Made by a program: the position numbers and the translations under genes
Assembly (NCBI RefSeq): GCF_900115685.1
Contig: NZ_FOXJ01000001.1
Span: 2,079,796 to 2,143,795, forward strand
From: Variovorax sp. 770b2
Lineage (GTDB): Bacteria > Pseudomonadota > Gammaproteobacteria > Burkholderiales > Burkholderiaceae_C
Length of the DNA: 64,000 nt
Direction: 5' to 3'
Part shown: piece after piece, positions 45,950 through 53,816 of the stretch
Layout: every line of letters begins with the position of its first letter
How positions within the stretch are numbered: the stretch's first letter is position 1
Notes under the pieces: model-generated
What the model saw: the letters and a program-made list of their open reading frames with translations, nothing else
Told to the model about the DNA's origin: nothing
Databases searched by the model: none

Positions 45950-46977
45950 GCGCCGCTCCCGGGAAGCGCATCGGTCGCAGCGCCAGCCATACCGATCAAC
46001 ACCCGCGCTGCCTCCAACGACGCCTGTGCACGGGCAAGGGTCACTTCGGTGATGCGTGCGGCGAGCTCGCGCTGCTTGCCGGCCTGCGGCCCCAGTCCGT
46101 CCATCCATTGCGCAGGAAAGGCACTGGCACCGCGCAGGGCGCCTGCGACCGCACCAGCCATGGAAGCGATCGTGTCCGCGTCGCGGCCGAAGTTGGCGCC
46201 ATAGATCACCGCCTGTTCGGCGTCGCCTTTCGCCAGCAACACCAACGCCAGGGCCACCGGCACCGTCTCGCGGGAATCGGTGAAGTGCATGGTCGGTGGA
46301 AGCTGCTCGTGGAAGCGTTTGCGGAATTCCAGGTAGTCGCCGCAGCTGCGCGCCAGCGCCAAAGTGGCCGCCAGTGCCTCGCGCATCGCCTGCGCGCTGC
46401 GCTCGGGCAAGTAGCGGGCAGCAGCCTCCAGAACGCTGTCGACATCGGCCTGTGGGCGGAAGGCTTCGGCCACCGCGGCCGCGATTGCACAAGCACCGTC
46501 GCGAGAGGAGTTGTGGTGGATCAGGCTGGCTACCTCAAAAGTCTCCAGCGCCGCTTGCCGCGGGTTGCCCGCATTGATGATGCCCATGGGCGAGATGCAC
46601 ATCGCCGAGCTGCTGCTGGCCATGTTCCCATTGCCGGCTTCGCGCGGCAGAGCGCGCTCACCGCGCAGCTTCCAGAAGGTGCTGACGACCGGCGCGAAGA
46701 ACAGCGTGCTGCCGATGAAGGTGTCCGCGTTGCGCAGCCAATCTTCGCCCCACATGTCGGCCGTGGGATGGCCATGCGCACGGAAGATCGTCTCGCACAG
46801 GATGTGCTTGAGCGCGGAGTCATCGGTCCCCTCGCCTTGGAAGCTCGTGACCCAACCGAACCGGGCATCAATCTCCTCGTAGCTCAATTTTTCAGTCGGC
46901 GTGCCCATTGCATCGCCGATGACGCCGCCGGCAAGGCAGCCAAGCACCTTGTCGAACAGCATGTCGCTCTGGTTCAT
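45946..46977 (-). CDS. ADP-ribosylglycohydrolase-family protein (DraG/ARH fold)
   Basis: 343 residues, all-helical. GCLAGGVIGDAMG (13-25) and GEGTDDSAL carry N-terminal metal ligands. GRDADTIASMAGAVAGAL is the C-terminal ligand motif. All Asp residues for the two-Mg2+ site are kept, so it should be catalytic. Known members cleave N- or O-glycosidic bonds to ADP-ribose. Why it is coupled to a uronate dehydrogenase is unknown; it could hydrolyse another glycoside or ADP-ribosyl modification. Confidence 0.87.
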   Translation of the reverse strand: MNQSDMLFDKVLGCLAGGVIGDAMGTPTEKLSYEEIDARFGWVTSFQGEGTDDSALKHILCETIFRAHGHPTADMWGEDWLRNADTFIGSTLFFAPVVSTFWKLRGERALPREAGNGNMASSSSAMCISPMGIINAGNPRQAALETFEVASLIHHNSSRDGACAIAAAVAEAFRPQADVDSVLEAAARYLPERSAQAMREALAATLALARSCGDYLEFRKRFHEQLPPTMHFTDSRETVPVALALVLLAKGDAEQAVIYGANFGRDADTIASMAGAVAGALRGASAFPAQWMDGLGPQAGKQRELAARITEVTLARAQASLEAARVLIGMAGAATDALPGSGA

Positions 46978-47041
46978 CTGAAATCCTTGTGTTGTTCGCC
47001 CGGGCCCGGATGGGAATACGCGGAGGCTGGAAAGGCACGCC

Positions 47042-48010
47042 TCATGCAGCGCTCGTCGCGCAAGAGGCATCGTTGCCGGCAAGCGTTTCGGCCTTGGGGA
47101 TTGTGAATCCCTCAGCCGCCAGGTCGGCCTCCAGCTGCTCACGCTGGGTCGCATTGAGCGCGATCAGCGGTGTTCGTACGGCGGCCCATTGCTCATCTGC
47201 GGACTTCCATGCGATGGCCGATTTCATCGCAGCGATGATGGGATGTCTCTGGAACAACGCGCGCGTGGCGTCCAGCGCCGCTTGCTGCACGGGTGCATCA
47301 GGCTGCTGCCATTCGCGATACAACCTGAGGATGGCTGTCGGATTGACGTTGCCCGTGGCGGTGATGCAGCCAGCGCCGCCCGCCCGCATGGTCTGCAGCA
47401 AGAACGTCTCGGACCCGGCGAAGACGTCGAAACCCTCTGGCTGGAATTCACGCAGCATCGCGTGCGTGTGGGTCCAGTCGCCGGAACTGTCCTTCACCCC
47501 CGCGATTGCGTCAGGGTAGGCCTTGAGCAAACGCTCGATCAACCCGAGGCTGAGCGGCACTTGCGTCATGGGCGGGATGTTGTAGAGATAAACGCGAAGC
47601 CGGCGATCGGCAACGGCGTCGATGACACTTGCGAAGCTGCGGAACAAGCCTTCGTCGCTGACGCCCTTGTAATAGAAAGGAGGCAGCATCAGAACCCCGG
47701 CACAGCCCGCGTCCACGGCGTGGCGCGTCATGGCAATGGCATCGGGCAATGCGCACGCACCGGTGCCGGGCATCATGCGATCGGCCGGCAATCCAGCGTC
47801 GAGCAACACGTCGAGCAGCGACATCTTTTCGGCTGTACTCAACGAGTTCGCCTCTGAATTGGTTCCGAATGCCGCGAGCCCCACGCCTTGATCCAGCAGC
47901 CAGCGGCAATGCCGCACGAAGCGCGTCGTGCTGGGTTTTCCGTCGGGACCAAAGGGCGTGAGCACTGGAGAGAGCACGCCCCGAAGGCGATGTCGGGCGG
48001 CGCCGTTCAT
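47042..48010 (-). CDS. DHDPS/NAL-family aldolase or dehydratase
   Basis: 322 residues, TIM barrel. The Schiff-base Lys173 is in AGVKDSSG and Tyr143 in YLYNIPP. The oxyanion loop reads GTNSEA (49-54) instead of the GTTGE of true DapA. In this setting it may be a 5-dehydro-4-deoxyglucarate dehydratase (KdgD) or a 2-keto-3-deoxy acid aldolase; the sequence alone does not decide. Its ATG overlaps the enolase-superfamily gene stop (ATGA). Confidence 0.85.
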   Translation of the reverse strand: MNGAARHRLRGVLSPVLTPFGPDGKPSTTRFVRHCRWLLDQGVGLAAFGTNSEANSLSTAEKMSLLDVLLDAGLPADRMMPGTGACALPDAIAMTRHAVDAGCAGVLMLPPFYYKGVSDEGLFRSFASVIDAVADRRLRVYLYNIPPMTQVPLSLGLIERLLKAYPDAIAGVKDSSGDWTHTHAMLREFQPEGFDVFAGSETFLLQTMRAGGAGCITATGNVNPTAILRLYREWQQPDAPVQQAALDATRALFQRHPIIAAMKSAIAWKSADEQWAAVRTPLIALNATQREQLEADLAAEGFTIPKAETLAGNDASCATSAA

Positions 48011-49131
48011 GACAGCGTTGTCCACCGACCGTGCTTGGCTACTTCGCGCTCGTCGAAGTTGAAGCCCAGCCCAGGCTCCTGATGCAGCATGACGCGACCA
48101 TCCTTGTATTCGAGCTGGCGATCGACGAGGCGTCGGAAATTCAGCACCTGGTCGTCGGCGAAGAACTCGACGTATCGGGCGTTCGGCGTGGCAGCGACCA
48201 GCGGCGCGTGGAGATCGTGGAACCAATGAGGGCACATCTGCACGCCATAGCTGCCGGCTGTGGCGGCGATGCGCCGCCATTCGGAGATGCCACCGCAGAC
48301 CGCTGCGTCAGTCTGCAGGATGGCCGCTGCGCCCATGTCGAGCAGTTGCTTGTGATACCACCGGCCATAGCCGATCTCGGCCGTGGCGACAGGGATCCGC
48401 GTGAGCTTGGCCAGCCGCGCATGGCTTTCCACGTCGTCGGGGCCGAACGGTTCCTCAATGAAGTAAGGGTTGTACTGCTCGATGCGTCGCAGGTACTCCA
48501 TGGCCTGCACGGTATCGACCCAGCCGTTGTTGCAATCGAGCATGAGTTCCACGTCGGGGCCGACCGCTTCACGCGCGGCGCGGACGCGGGTTTCCTCGCC
48601 CTGTGGCGACCAGCGGCCGGTCTTCATCTTCACAGCGCCGAAACCTTGGGCCACATAGCCGGCCATTTCATCGGCCACGCCTTGGGCGGTCTTGCCTTCG
48701 AGGTAGTAGCCGCCACTGGCATATGCCGGAACGCTGTCCAGCTCCACAGCGCCCAGGAATTTGTGCATCGGCAGCTTGGCCGAACGCGCGTTCAGGTCCC
48801 ACAACGCCGTGTCGAGCGCGCTGAGGGCGCGCATCACGGTGCCCATGCGCCCCTGAAGCAGCGCTTCCTGGTACATGGTCTTCCACAGGCCCTCGACGGC
48901 CGATGAGTCACGCCCCAGCAGGACGGGCGCGAGCAGTTCCTCCACGGCAACATGAAAGAGCTTGCCGGCCGCACTACCGACGTAGCAGAAACCGAGGCCT
49001 TCGATACCGTCGGTGCTGCGAACCTTGACCAGTCCGTAGTGACGCGCGGTGACCGTTCGATTGGAAAACGAGGTGACCTTGTCCAGTGGCACGGCAAGTG
49101 CACACACCTCGATGGATTGAATTTTCGGCAA
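48007..49131 (-). CDS. Enolase-superfamily protein, aldarate/galactarolactone enzyme-like
   Basis: 374 residues, mandelate racemase/muconate lactonising type. Catalytic KxK is Lys168-Lys170 (VKMKTGRW). Metal ligands are Asp199 (LDCNNGW), Glu in EEPFGPDD and Glu252 (ATAEIGYG). CPHWFHDLHAPL supplies His residues of the opposite face. Candidate activities: D-galactarolactone cycloisomerase or an aldarate dehydratase feeding 3-deoxy-2-keto-hexarate to the next enzyme. First gene of the operon; divergent from lysR. Confidence 0.87.
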   Translation of the reverse strand: MPKIQSIEVCALAVPLDKVTSFSNRTVTARHYGLVKVRSTDGIEGLGFCYVGSAAGKLFHVAVEELLAPVLLGRDSSAVEGLWKTMYQEALLQGRMGTVMRALSALDTALWDLNARSAKLPMHKFLGAVELDSVPAYASGGYYLEGKTAQGVADEMAGYVAQGFGAVKMKTGRWSPQGEETRVRAAREAVGPDVELMLDCNNGWVDTVQAMEYLRRIEQYNPYFIEEPFGPDDVESHARLAKLTRIPVATAEIGYGRWYHKQLLDMGAAAILQTDAAVCGGISEWRRIAATAGSYGVQMCPHWFHDLHAPLVAATPNARYVEFFADDQVLNFRRLVDRQLEYKDGRVMLHQEPGLGFNFDEREVAKHGRWTTLS

Positions 49132-49192
49132 CTGAGTCTCCTTGTGCGAGGCTCAAGTCTCAAGCTCCGAGCAAGAAGGAACAAGCGTCTTT

Positions 49193-49210
49193 CATCTTCA
49201 TTAGAAGATG
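49193..49210. promoter_or_regulatory. Candidate LysR operator
   Basis: CATCTTC and GAAGATG arms are perfectly inverted around ATTA, in the 125-base gap between the divergent enolase-superfamily gene and lysR. LysR regulators bind such dyads in shared promoter regions; the binding is inferred. Confidence 0.55.
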
Positions 49211-49256
49211 GAAAAAACATATTCTGACTGGCTCACGAACTAGAATCTCCTCCATC

Positions 49257-50111
49257 ATGGACTCGCGATTCTTGGAAACCTTGGTGCGCGTCGTGGAGCT
49301 GGGGTCCATCGCTGAGGCGGCCCGTCGACTGGACCTGACGCCCCCGACTGTTGCGCAGCGGCTGAGGGCTCTGGAAGCCGAGGTCGGTAGCCCGCTGGTG
49401 ACACGTGCCGGTCGAACCGTGAAGCCGACCGTGGCGGGTACTCGAGTGATAGAACACGCTGGGGTCGTCCTGCGCGAGATCCGTGACCTGATGTCCGCCG
49501 CGTCTGGCACAGACTTGCCGGCGGGGCCGTTGCGACTGGGAGCAACGCCCACGGTCATGACGGGAACGCTACCGGCGGTGCTGAAAGCGTGGGTCGAACA
49601 CCACCCGCAGATCGAGGTCTACATCGAGCCCGCCCCGACGGCGCTCCTTCATGAACGTGTGCTGCGCGGTGAACTGGACGCGGCCATCCTCGTGCACCCC
49701 GCCTACGAACTGCCAAAGACCGTGATGTGGCACACATTGCGCGAAGAGCCCCTGGTGCTCGTCACACCGACCACCATGCGCGTGCGCGACGCGCTTGCCA
49801 CCATCGCATCCGAGCCATTTATCCGCTACGACCGAAATGTGATTGCCGGCCGTCTGGCCGACGATTACCTGCGCAAACGCAATGTGCGTCCCAAGGTGCG
49901 CTTCGAGCTGGACGGCATCGAGAACATCACGAGGCTGGTGTCCGAAGGACTGGGCGTTTCCGTGTTGCCCGATTGGCCAGGCGCCGGCACGAACTGCCCG
50001 GTGCGCAAGTGGCCGCTGCCCTCCCCTTTTCCCAGCCGCACCGTCGGCATCATGTGGCAGCGCTCAGGTGTCCGCGCTCCACTGGTGTCGGCATTTGTCG
50101 CCTTGACCTGA
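49257..50111 (+). CDS. LysR-family transcriptional regulator
   Basis: 284 residues. The winged helix-turn-helix spans 1-60 (GSIAEAARRLDLTPPTVAQRLRALE split by function). The periplasmic-binding-like effector domain starts near 90 (GPLRLGATPTVM). Divergent from the catabolic operon with a palindrome between them, so it is the probable local regulator, responding to a pathway intermediate. The ATG at 49257 follows CTCCTCC, a weak Shine-Dalgarno; homology begins at once. Confidence 0.9.
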   Translation: MDSRFLETLVRVVELGSIAEAARRLDLTPPTVAQRLRALEAEVGSPLVTRAGRTVKPTVAGTRVIEHAGVVLREIRDLMSAASGTDLPAGPLRLGATPTVMTGTLPAVLKAWVEHHPQIEVYIEPAPTALLHERVLRGELDAAILVHPAYELPKTVMWHTLREEPLVLVTPTTMRVRDALATIASEPFIRYDRNVIAGRLADDYLRKRNVRPKVRFELDGIENITRLVSEGLGVSVLPDWPGAGTNCPVRKWPLPSPFPSRTVGIMWQRSGVRAPLVSAFVALT

Positions 50112-50114
50112 AAA

Positions 50115-50353
50115 CTTTTCAAAGCACACTTCGTCACTCGTGTCGAGCGCGCCATCCCGCCAACTCATGTGGCCCGAGCTAATGTCTTCCTTGCCGTGCA
50201 GCAGGTCACCCATCTGTTCCAGGTCCACCTCGTTGGCAGCGGTCGCCGTCACCCTGTGCACCCCAAGTCCACGTCCCACCAATGTACGTCTTCATCCCGA
50301 AGTGCCACAGGTTGCCCTTCTTCGTCTGGTGCATCTCAGGATCTCGCTCGCCG
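50115..50353 (-). pseudogene. IS5-family transposase fragment
   Basis: On the minus strand [21 protein letters not shown] is followed, after a frameshift near 50275, by [20 protein letters not shown]. Both blocks are typical of the central part of IS5-type transposases (HQTKKG...FGMK...HTVTGTAAN). Both ends of the gene and the terminal repeats are missing. It fills most of the 342-base gap between lysR and gntR; the remainder (50354-50453) shows nothing I recognise. Confidence 0.75.
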
Positions 50354-50453
50354 TTCTCGGCCGGCGTCGGCCAGCGAAGCCAGAAAGGCCGTCCCCGTCC
50401 CGATGAATTCCTTCAGCTTTCTATGGTCGAGAAGATCGGACGCGAGTCTCTGC

Positions 50454-51275
50454 CTATGGCGCCCGGGGATCACGTCCATGTGCAGTTTGAAAAAGACGCG
50501 CCAGCATCGGATCGTCGATGCGCACGCTGGCCGAACGGGGCAAAGAGCCAATGACCGCCAGTGCCCGCTCGTGATACGCGCGAGCAGCGGCTGACGCGGC
50601 TTCCGGAGTGCGCGCTTCGATGGCGTCCACCAGCCGAGCCCGTTCGGTCGTCAACTTGCGCACGGTGCGGCGCCAGTCCTTCAAGGTCTCGCCCGAATGC
50701 TCGCGCGCGATGTCAATCTGAATGCGCGAGAGAAAACGGCAGAGCGCCGCCAGCAAGGGATTGCCGGAGGCCAGCGCGAGCACATCCAGAAAAGAAGCCA
50801 GCCCCTGAGACACGCCGTCACGGTCGGTTGCCGTTTCAATGGCTTCGAGTGCCTGACGCATGGCGGCGATCTCGGCATCCGTGGCACGACGTGCCGCTAC
50901 CCCGGCGGCATGCGCGTTAAGCGCACCGAGTACGCCAAAGATCTCGGTGATGCCGACTTGCTCAAGTTCGATCACCGAATGAAGGGGTGCCGATAGCAGC
51001 TCATCGGGACGCGCCGTCACATAGGCGCCGCTTCCGTGCCTGACTTCGATCAACCCAAGGGTGGTCAGGCCACGCACGGCCTCGCGCACTGTCGCACCGC
51101 TCACGCCGTAGCCAGAGGCCAGTTGCTTTTCGGTGGGCAAGCGAGCCCCGCGCACGAAGACGCCGGAAAGGATCGACTTCCGCAGCTCCTGCAGGATCCG
51201 ATCGGCTGCGTTGCCGCGGTCGATACGTCGGGGCGTCCAGGGCGCCGGGGCGATAGAGGGGATCATTTCGGGCAT
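50454..51275 (-). CDS. GntR/FadR-family transcriptional regulator
   Basis: 273 residues. Winged helix with GARLPTEKQLASGYGVSGATVREAVRGL in two parts (about 42-70), then TLGLIEVRHGSGAYV. The all-helical FCD effector domain covers about 100-240. FCD regulators usually bind organic acids. Divergent from the SnoaL/GlcG/Bug unit with a perfect palindrome in between, so it probably represses that unit and itself. It begins 31 bases from the operator. Confidence 0.9.
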   Translation of the reverse strand: MPEMIPSIAPAPWTPRRIDRGNAADRILQELRKSILSGVFVRGARLPTEKQLASGYGVSGATVREAVRGLTTLGLIEVRHGSGAYVTARPDELLSAPLHSVIELEQVGITEIFGVLGALNAHAAGVAARRATDAEIAAMRQALEAIETATDRDGVSQGLASFLDVLALASGNPLLAALCRFLSRIQIDIAREHSGETLKDWRRTVRKLTTERARLVDAIEARTPEAASAAARAYHERALAVIGSLPRSASVRIDDPMLARLFQTAHGRDPRAP

Positions 51276-51306
51276 TTGACTTCTGTGTTCTCAATGACTA
51301 CATTTT

Positions 51307-51329
51307 ACCAAGTCACCTAGTGACTTGGT
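51307..51329. promoter_or_regulatory. GntR/FadR operator palindrome
   Basis: Arms ACCAAGTCAC and GTGACTTGGT, 10 bases each and perfectly inverted, separated by CTA. Located in the divergent promoter region between gntR and the SnoaL-like gene; TAAAAT next to it on the gntR strand could be a -10 element. FadR-subfamily proteins bind this type of symmetrical site. Confidence 0.7.
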
Positions 51330-51363
51330 GTCAGGGTGCTCAAGCGCACTCCCACCCGATCCT

Positions 51364-51837
51364 ATGCCGCAATCCCAAGGCTCAGACATGCACCCTCCAT
51401 CGATCCAAGAGCCTGCGGCAACGTGCCTACTCCCTGCCACCGACCAAGCGGCGATCGAACGACTGTTGACCGACTTCGCGTGGCATGCCGACCACGGCGA
51501 TGCTTCGGCGCTGGGCGAACTGTTCGCACCCGAAGGCACGCTGCGCGTGGGCGGGCTCGACTTGAGCGGCCGGCAGGCGATTACCGACGACTGCCTGCGC
51601 CGCGCGGCACAGCCCGGCCGCCGCACGCGCCATGTCTGGTCGAACCTGCGCATCGAACGCGCACTGCCTTCGCATATCGTCGCCACTGCGGTGCAAGTCA
51701 CGTACGAGCAGCTTGGCGAGGGGCAGGCCATGCAGGTCCGGGTGAACGACATGGCCGACACCTTCGTCAAGGATTCCGACGGCCGCTGGCTTTTTGCGTC
51801 TCGCCGCGTCGAACGCGCCCTGGCCTTCACCGCATGA
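51364..51837 (+). CDS. SnoaL-like / NTF2-fold protein
   Basis: 157 residues. DQAAIERLLTDFAWHADHGD followed by LGELFAPEGTLRVGG is the start of a nuclear transport factor 2-like cone fold, used by isomerases, dehydratases and binding proteins. The end WLFASRRVERALAF is typical. Starts at 51325 (TTG, inside the operator) or 51388 (ATG) are possible; 51364 is preferred because it clears the operator. It is coupled to the next gene (ATGA). Reaction unknown. Confidence 0.82.
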   Translation: MPQSQGSDMHPPSIQEPAATCLLPATDQAAIERLLTDFAWHADHGDASALGELFAPEGTLRVGGLDLSGRQAITDDCLRRAAQPGRRTRHVWSNLRIERALPSHIVATAVQVTYEQLGEGQAMQVRVNDMADTFVKDSDGRWLFASRRVERALAFTA

Positions 51838-52286
51838 GCACCGCCGCAATCTCATCGGGCCGCCTCGATCTTGCGTCCGCATCGCGGATCGCCGACGTCG
51901 CACTGGCTCGAGGCCGCGGCCTCCAACTCAAACCGCTCACGATAGCTGTGCTCGATGCAGGCGGTCATCTGGTAGCGTTTCTGCGCGAGGACGGCTCAGG
52001 CATCCTGCGCCCCCAGATCGCGATCGGCAAGGCCTGGAGCGTACTGGGCATGGGGCTGGGTGGTCGTACGCTGGCCGAGCGTGCTCAGGCCCATCCGGGC
52101 TTTTACGCAGCGCTGGCCGCCGCATCCGAAGGGCGCATGGTGCCAGTGCCTGGCGGAGTGCTCGTGCGCAACGCACAAGGAGACGTCGTCGGCGCGGTAG
52201 GCATCAGCGGTGACCTGCCGAACAACGACGAAGACTGCGCACTCGCCGGCATCAAAGCTGCCGGATGGCATGCCGATCCCGGCTGA
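51834..52286 (+). CDS. GlcG/HbpS-family (haem-degrading-like) protein
   Basis: 150 residues. LTIAVLDAGGHLVAFLREDG and the late GAVGISGDLPNNDEDCALAGI are diagnostic of the GlcG/HbpS (DUF336) family. Such proteins bind haem or small acids and often accompany glycolate or aromatic catabolism genes. No signal peptide, so cytosolic. Its start overlaps the SnoaL-like stop, and a Bug receptor follows after 66 bases. Confidence 0.88.
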   Translation: MSTAAISSGRLDLASASRIADVALARGRGLQLKPLTIAVLDAGGHLVAFLREDGSGILRPQIAIGKAWSVLGMGLGGRTLAERAQAHPGFYAALAAASEGRMVPVPGGVLVRNAQGDVVGAVGISGDLPNNDEDCALAGIKAAGWHADPG

Positions 52287-52352
52287 GGCCCAGAACCCGA
52301 GCGCCCGAGCGCCCGAGCGCACCCGAACAAAAACAAGCCAGGAGACAAAACC

Positions 52353-53330
52353 ATGTTGAACCGACGGCGCTTTGCCGTAACGACCGCCGCCGCCATGGGC
52401 GCACTGACACTGCCCACCGGCCACGCACAGACCACGAACTACGGACGTGTCATCAGCGGCTTTCCGCCCGGGTCATCCGGGGACAGCGTCGCGCGCCTGG
52501 CCGCCAACCAGCTCACTCAGAGCACCCTCAACTACGTCGTGGAGAACCGCACCGGCGCCGGGGGCCGGCTCGCGGCCGAATACGTCAAGCGCGCTACTGC
52601 CGACGGGCACACGCTGCTCGCCACGCCCGACGCGATCATGGTGATGTACCCGCACGTGTTCCGCAACCTGCCCTACGCGCCGCTTACCGATTTCCGCCCC
52701 ATCACCACGCTGTGTACGGTGCCCATCGCGCTGGCGGTTGGCCCGGCCGTCCCGGCGGACGTGCGCAACATGAGCGACTTCGCCCGCTGGTGCAAAGCGA
52801 ACCCGGCGCAGGCGGCATTCGGAACCTCGGGCGCCGGCTCAACGCTGCATTTCACCGGTGTGATGTTCGCCCGCGTCACGAAGATCGAGCTGACGCACGT
52901 TCCCTACCGGGGCGCCAATCTCGCGGCACAAGACACTGCCGGCGGCCAGATCGCCGCTTGCGTCGGGGTGCTGACCGATCTGTTGCCGCTTGCCAGCGGG
53001 GGCAAGCTGCGCATTCTGGGCACCTCTGAAGGGAAGCGCTCGCGCTTCACTCCGGCTGTGGCGAGTTTTCGGGAGCAGGGCTTGCAGGAGATCGAGTCGT
53101 CGACCTGGTTCGGACTGTTCGCGCCCGCGGCGACTCCCGACGATGTGTCGCAGGCGCTACACGCACGCGTCGTCGCTGCACTGGCGCAACCGGCAGCCGT
53201 TGAGAACTTGGCGGTGATCGGGATGGAGCCGAAGTCGATGCCGATGGCGGCTTTTGCGGCGCTCCTGCGGACGGACACGGAGCGCTGGGGCGCCGTGGTC
53301 AAGCAGGTCGGGTACAGCGCCACAGACTGA
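52353..53330 (+). CDS. Bug-family solute receptor (orphan TctC-like)
   Basis: 325 residues. RRRFAVTTAAAMGAL at the N terminus resembles a Tat signal, with cleavage near GHAQ (residue 26). ISGFPPGSSGDSVAR is the Bug ligand loop and HVPYRGANLAAQDTAGG the second. It ends the GntR-controlled unit and lacks adjacent TctA/B. It differs clearly from the receptor at 43255 (below family-average similarity by eye), so the ligands probably differ. Confidence 0.9.
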   Translation: MLNRRRFAVTTAAAMGALTLPTGHAQTTNYGRVISGFPPGSSGDSVARLAANQLTQSTLNYVVENRTGAGGRLAAEYVKRATADGHTLLATPDAIMVMYPHVFRNLPYAPLTDFRPITTLCTVPIALAVGPAVPADVRNMSDFARWCKANPAQAAFGTSGAGSTLHFTGVMFARVTKIELTHVPYRGANLAAQDTAGGQIAACVGVLTDLLPLASGGKLRILGTSEGKRSRFTPAVASFREQGLQEIESSTWFGLFAPAATPDDVSQALHARVVAALAQPAAVENLAVIGMEPKSMPMAAFAALLRTDTERWGAVVKQVGYSATD

Positions 53331-53342
53331 CAAAGAGAAAGG

Positions 53343-53378
53343 CTCCAGTGCAAGTTCGCATGCGAATTCTGACTGGAG
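53343..53378. other. Hairpin with internal palindrome after the Bug gene
   Basis: Outer arms CTCCAGT and ACTGGAG enclose the 12-base palindrome TTCGCATGCGAA. No T-run follows, so a terminator is uncertain. It sits 45 bases from the end of the recombinase remnant and could instead be part of the element end. Confidence 0.4.
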
Positions 53379-53422
53379 TATGTCCCCTCCCATGAGTTCC
53401 ACTGCGCATGGACGCTATCTCA

Positions 53423-53806
53423 CTAGAGCAAGCTCCGCGCGCGCCCCTTCTCGATGGGCCGGACGTAGACATACGACGTGGACACCGAGGTATGTCGAGT
53501 GGTGTTCGTTATTTCGCGTATGGGCAGTCCGATCGCTGCAGCCTCAGTCACGAATCCGGCGCGCAGTGAATTCGCTCCACACCCGGCCGCCGCATCCGGT
53601 CCTCTCGCCGCTTTGACCGCCGCTTTCACCACCTGCGCCACAGCCTGTGGTGTCAGCCCTCGGTCGCCCACCAAGTAGTCATGGCGGCCGACCTGTCGCA
53701 ACAGCGGTCCGCCTGTGTGTTGAGTTCCGCTGATCTCTGACCCCACGGGGTCAATTTTCGGCGGCAACCAACAAAACATGGGCAGACCAACCTGCGGCGT
53801 CGGCAA
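53423..53806 (-). pseudogene. Truncated tyrosine recombinase (integrase) remnant
   Basis: 127 codons, of which about the last 95 match the C-terminal catalytic domain of phage-type integrases: LVGDRGLTPQAVAQVVKAA, NSLRAGFVTEAAAIGLPI and TRHTSVSTSYVYVR. The HxxR box reads N-S-L-R, so the catalytic His is lost while Arg, the later His and Tyr remain. The N-terminal arm-binding and core domains are absent; the first 30 codons (with PPKIDPVGSEI) look unrelated. It faces the tRNA-Ser end of the island. Confidence 0.78.
53738..53753. repeat. Perfect palindrome TGACCCCACGGGGTCA
   Basis: Seven-base arms around AC at the point where integrase homology stops. It may mark a past insertion or recombination junction; no element is attached to it. 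Confidence 0.4.
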
Positions 53807-53816
53807 ACCGCTGCCA

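Noticed and set aside
50354..50453. Short frame ending [20 protein letters not shown] next to the IS5 relic
   Set aside because: No match to IS5 transposases or to the GntR reading frame could be recognised; left unassigned.
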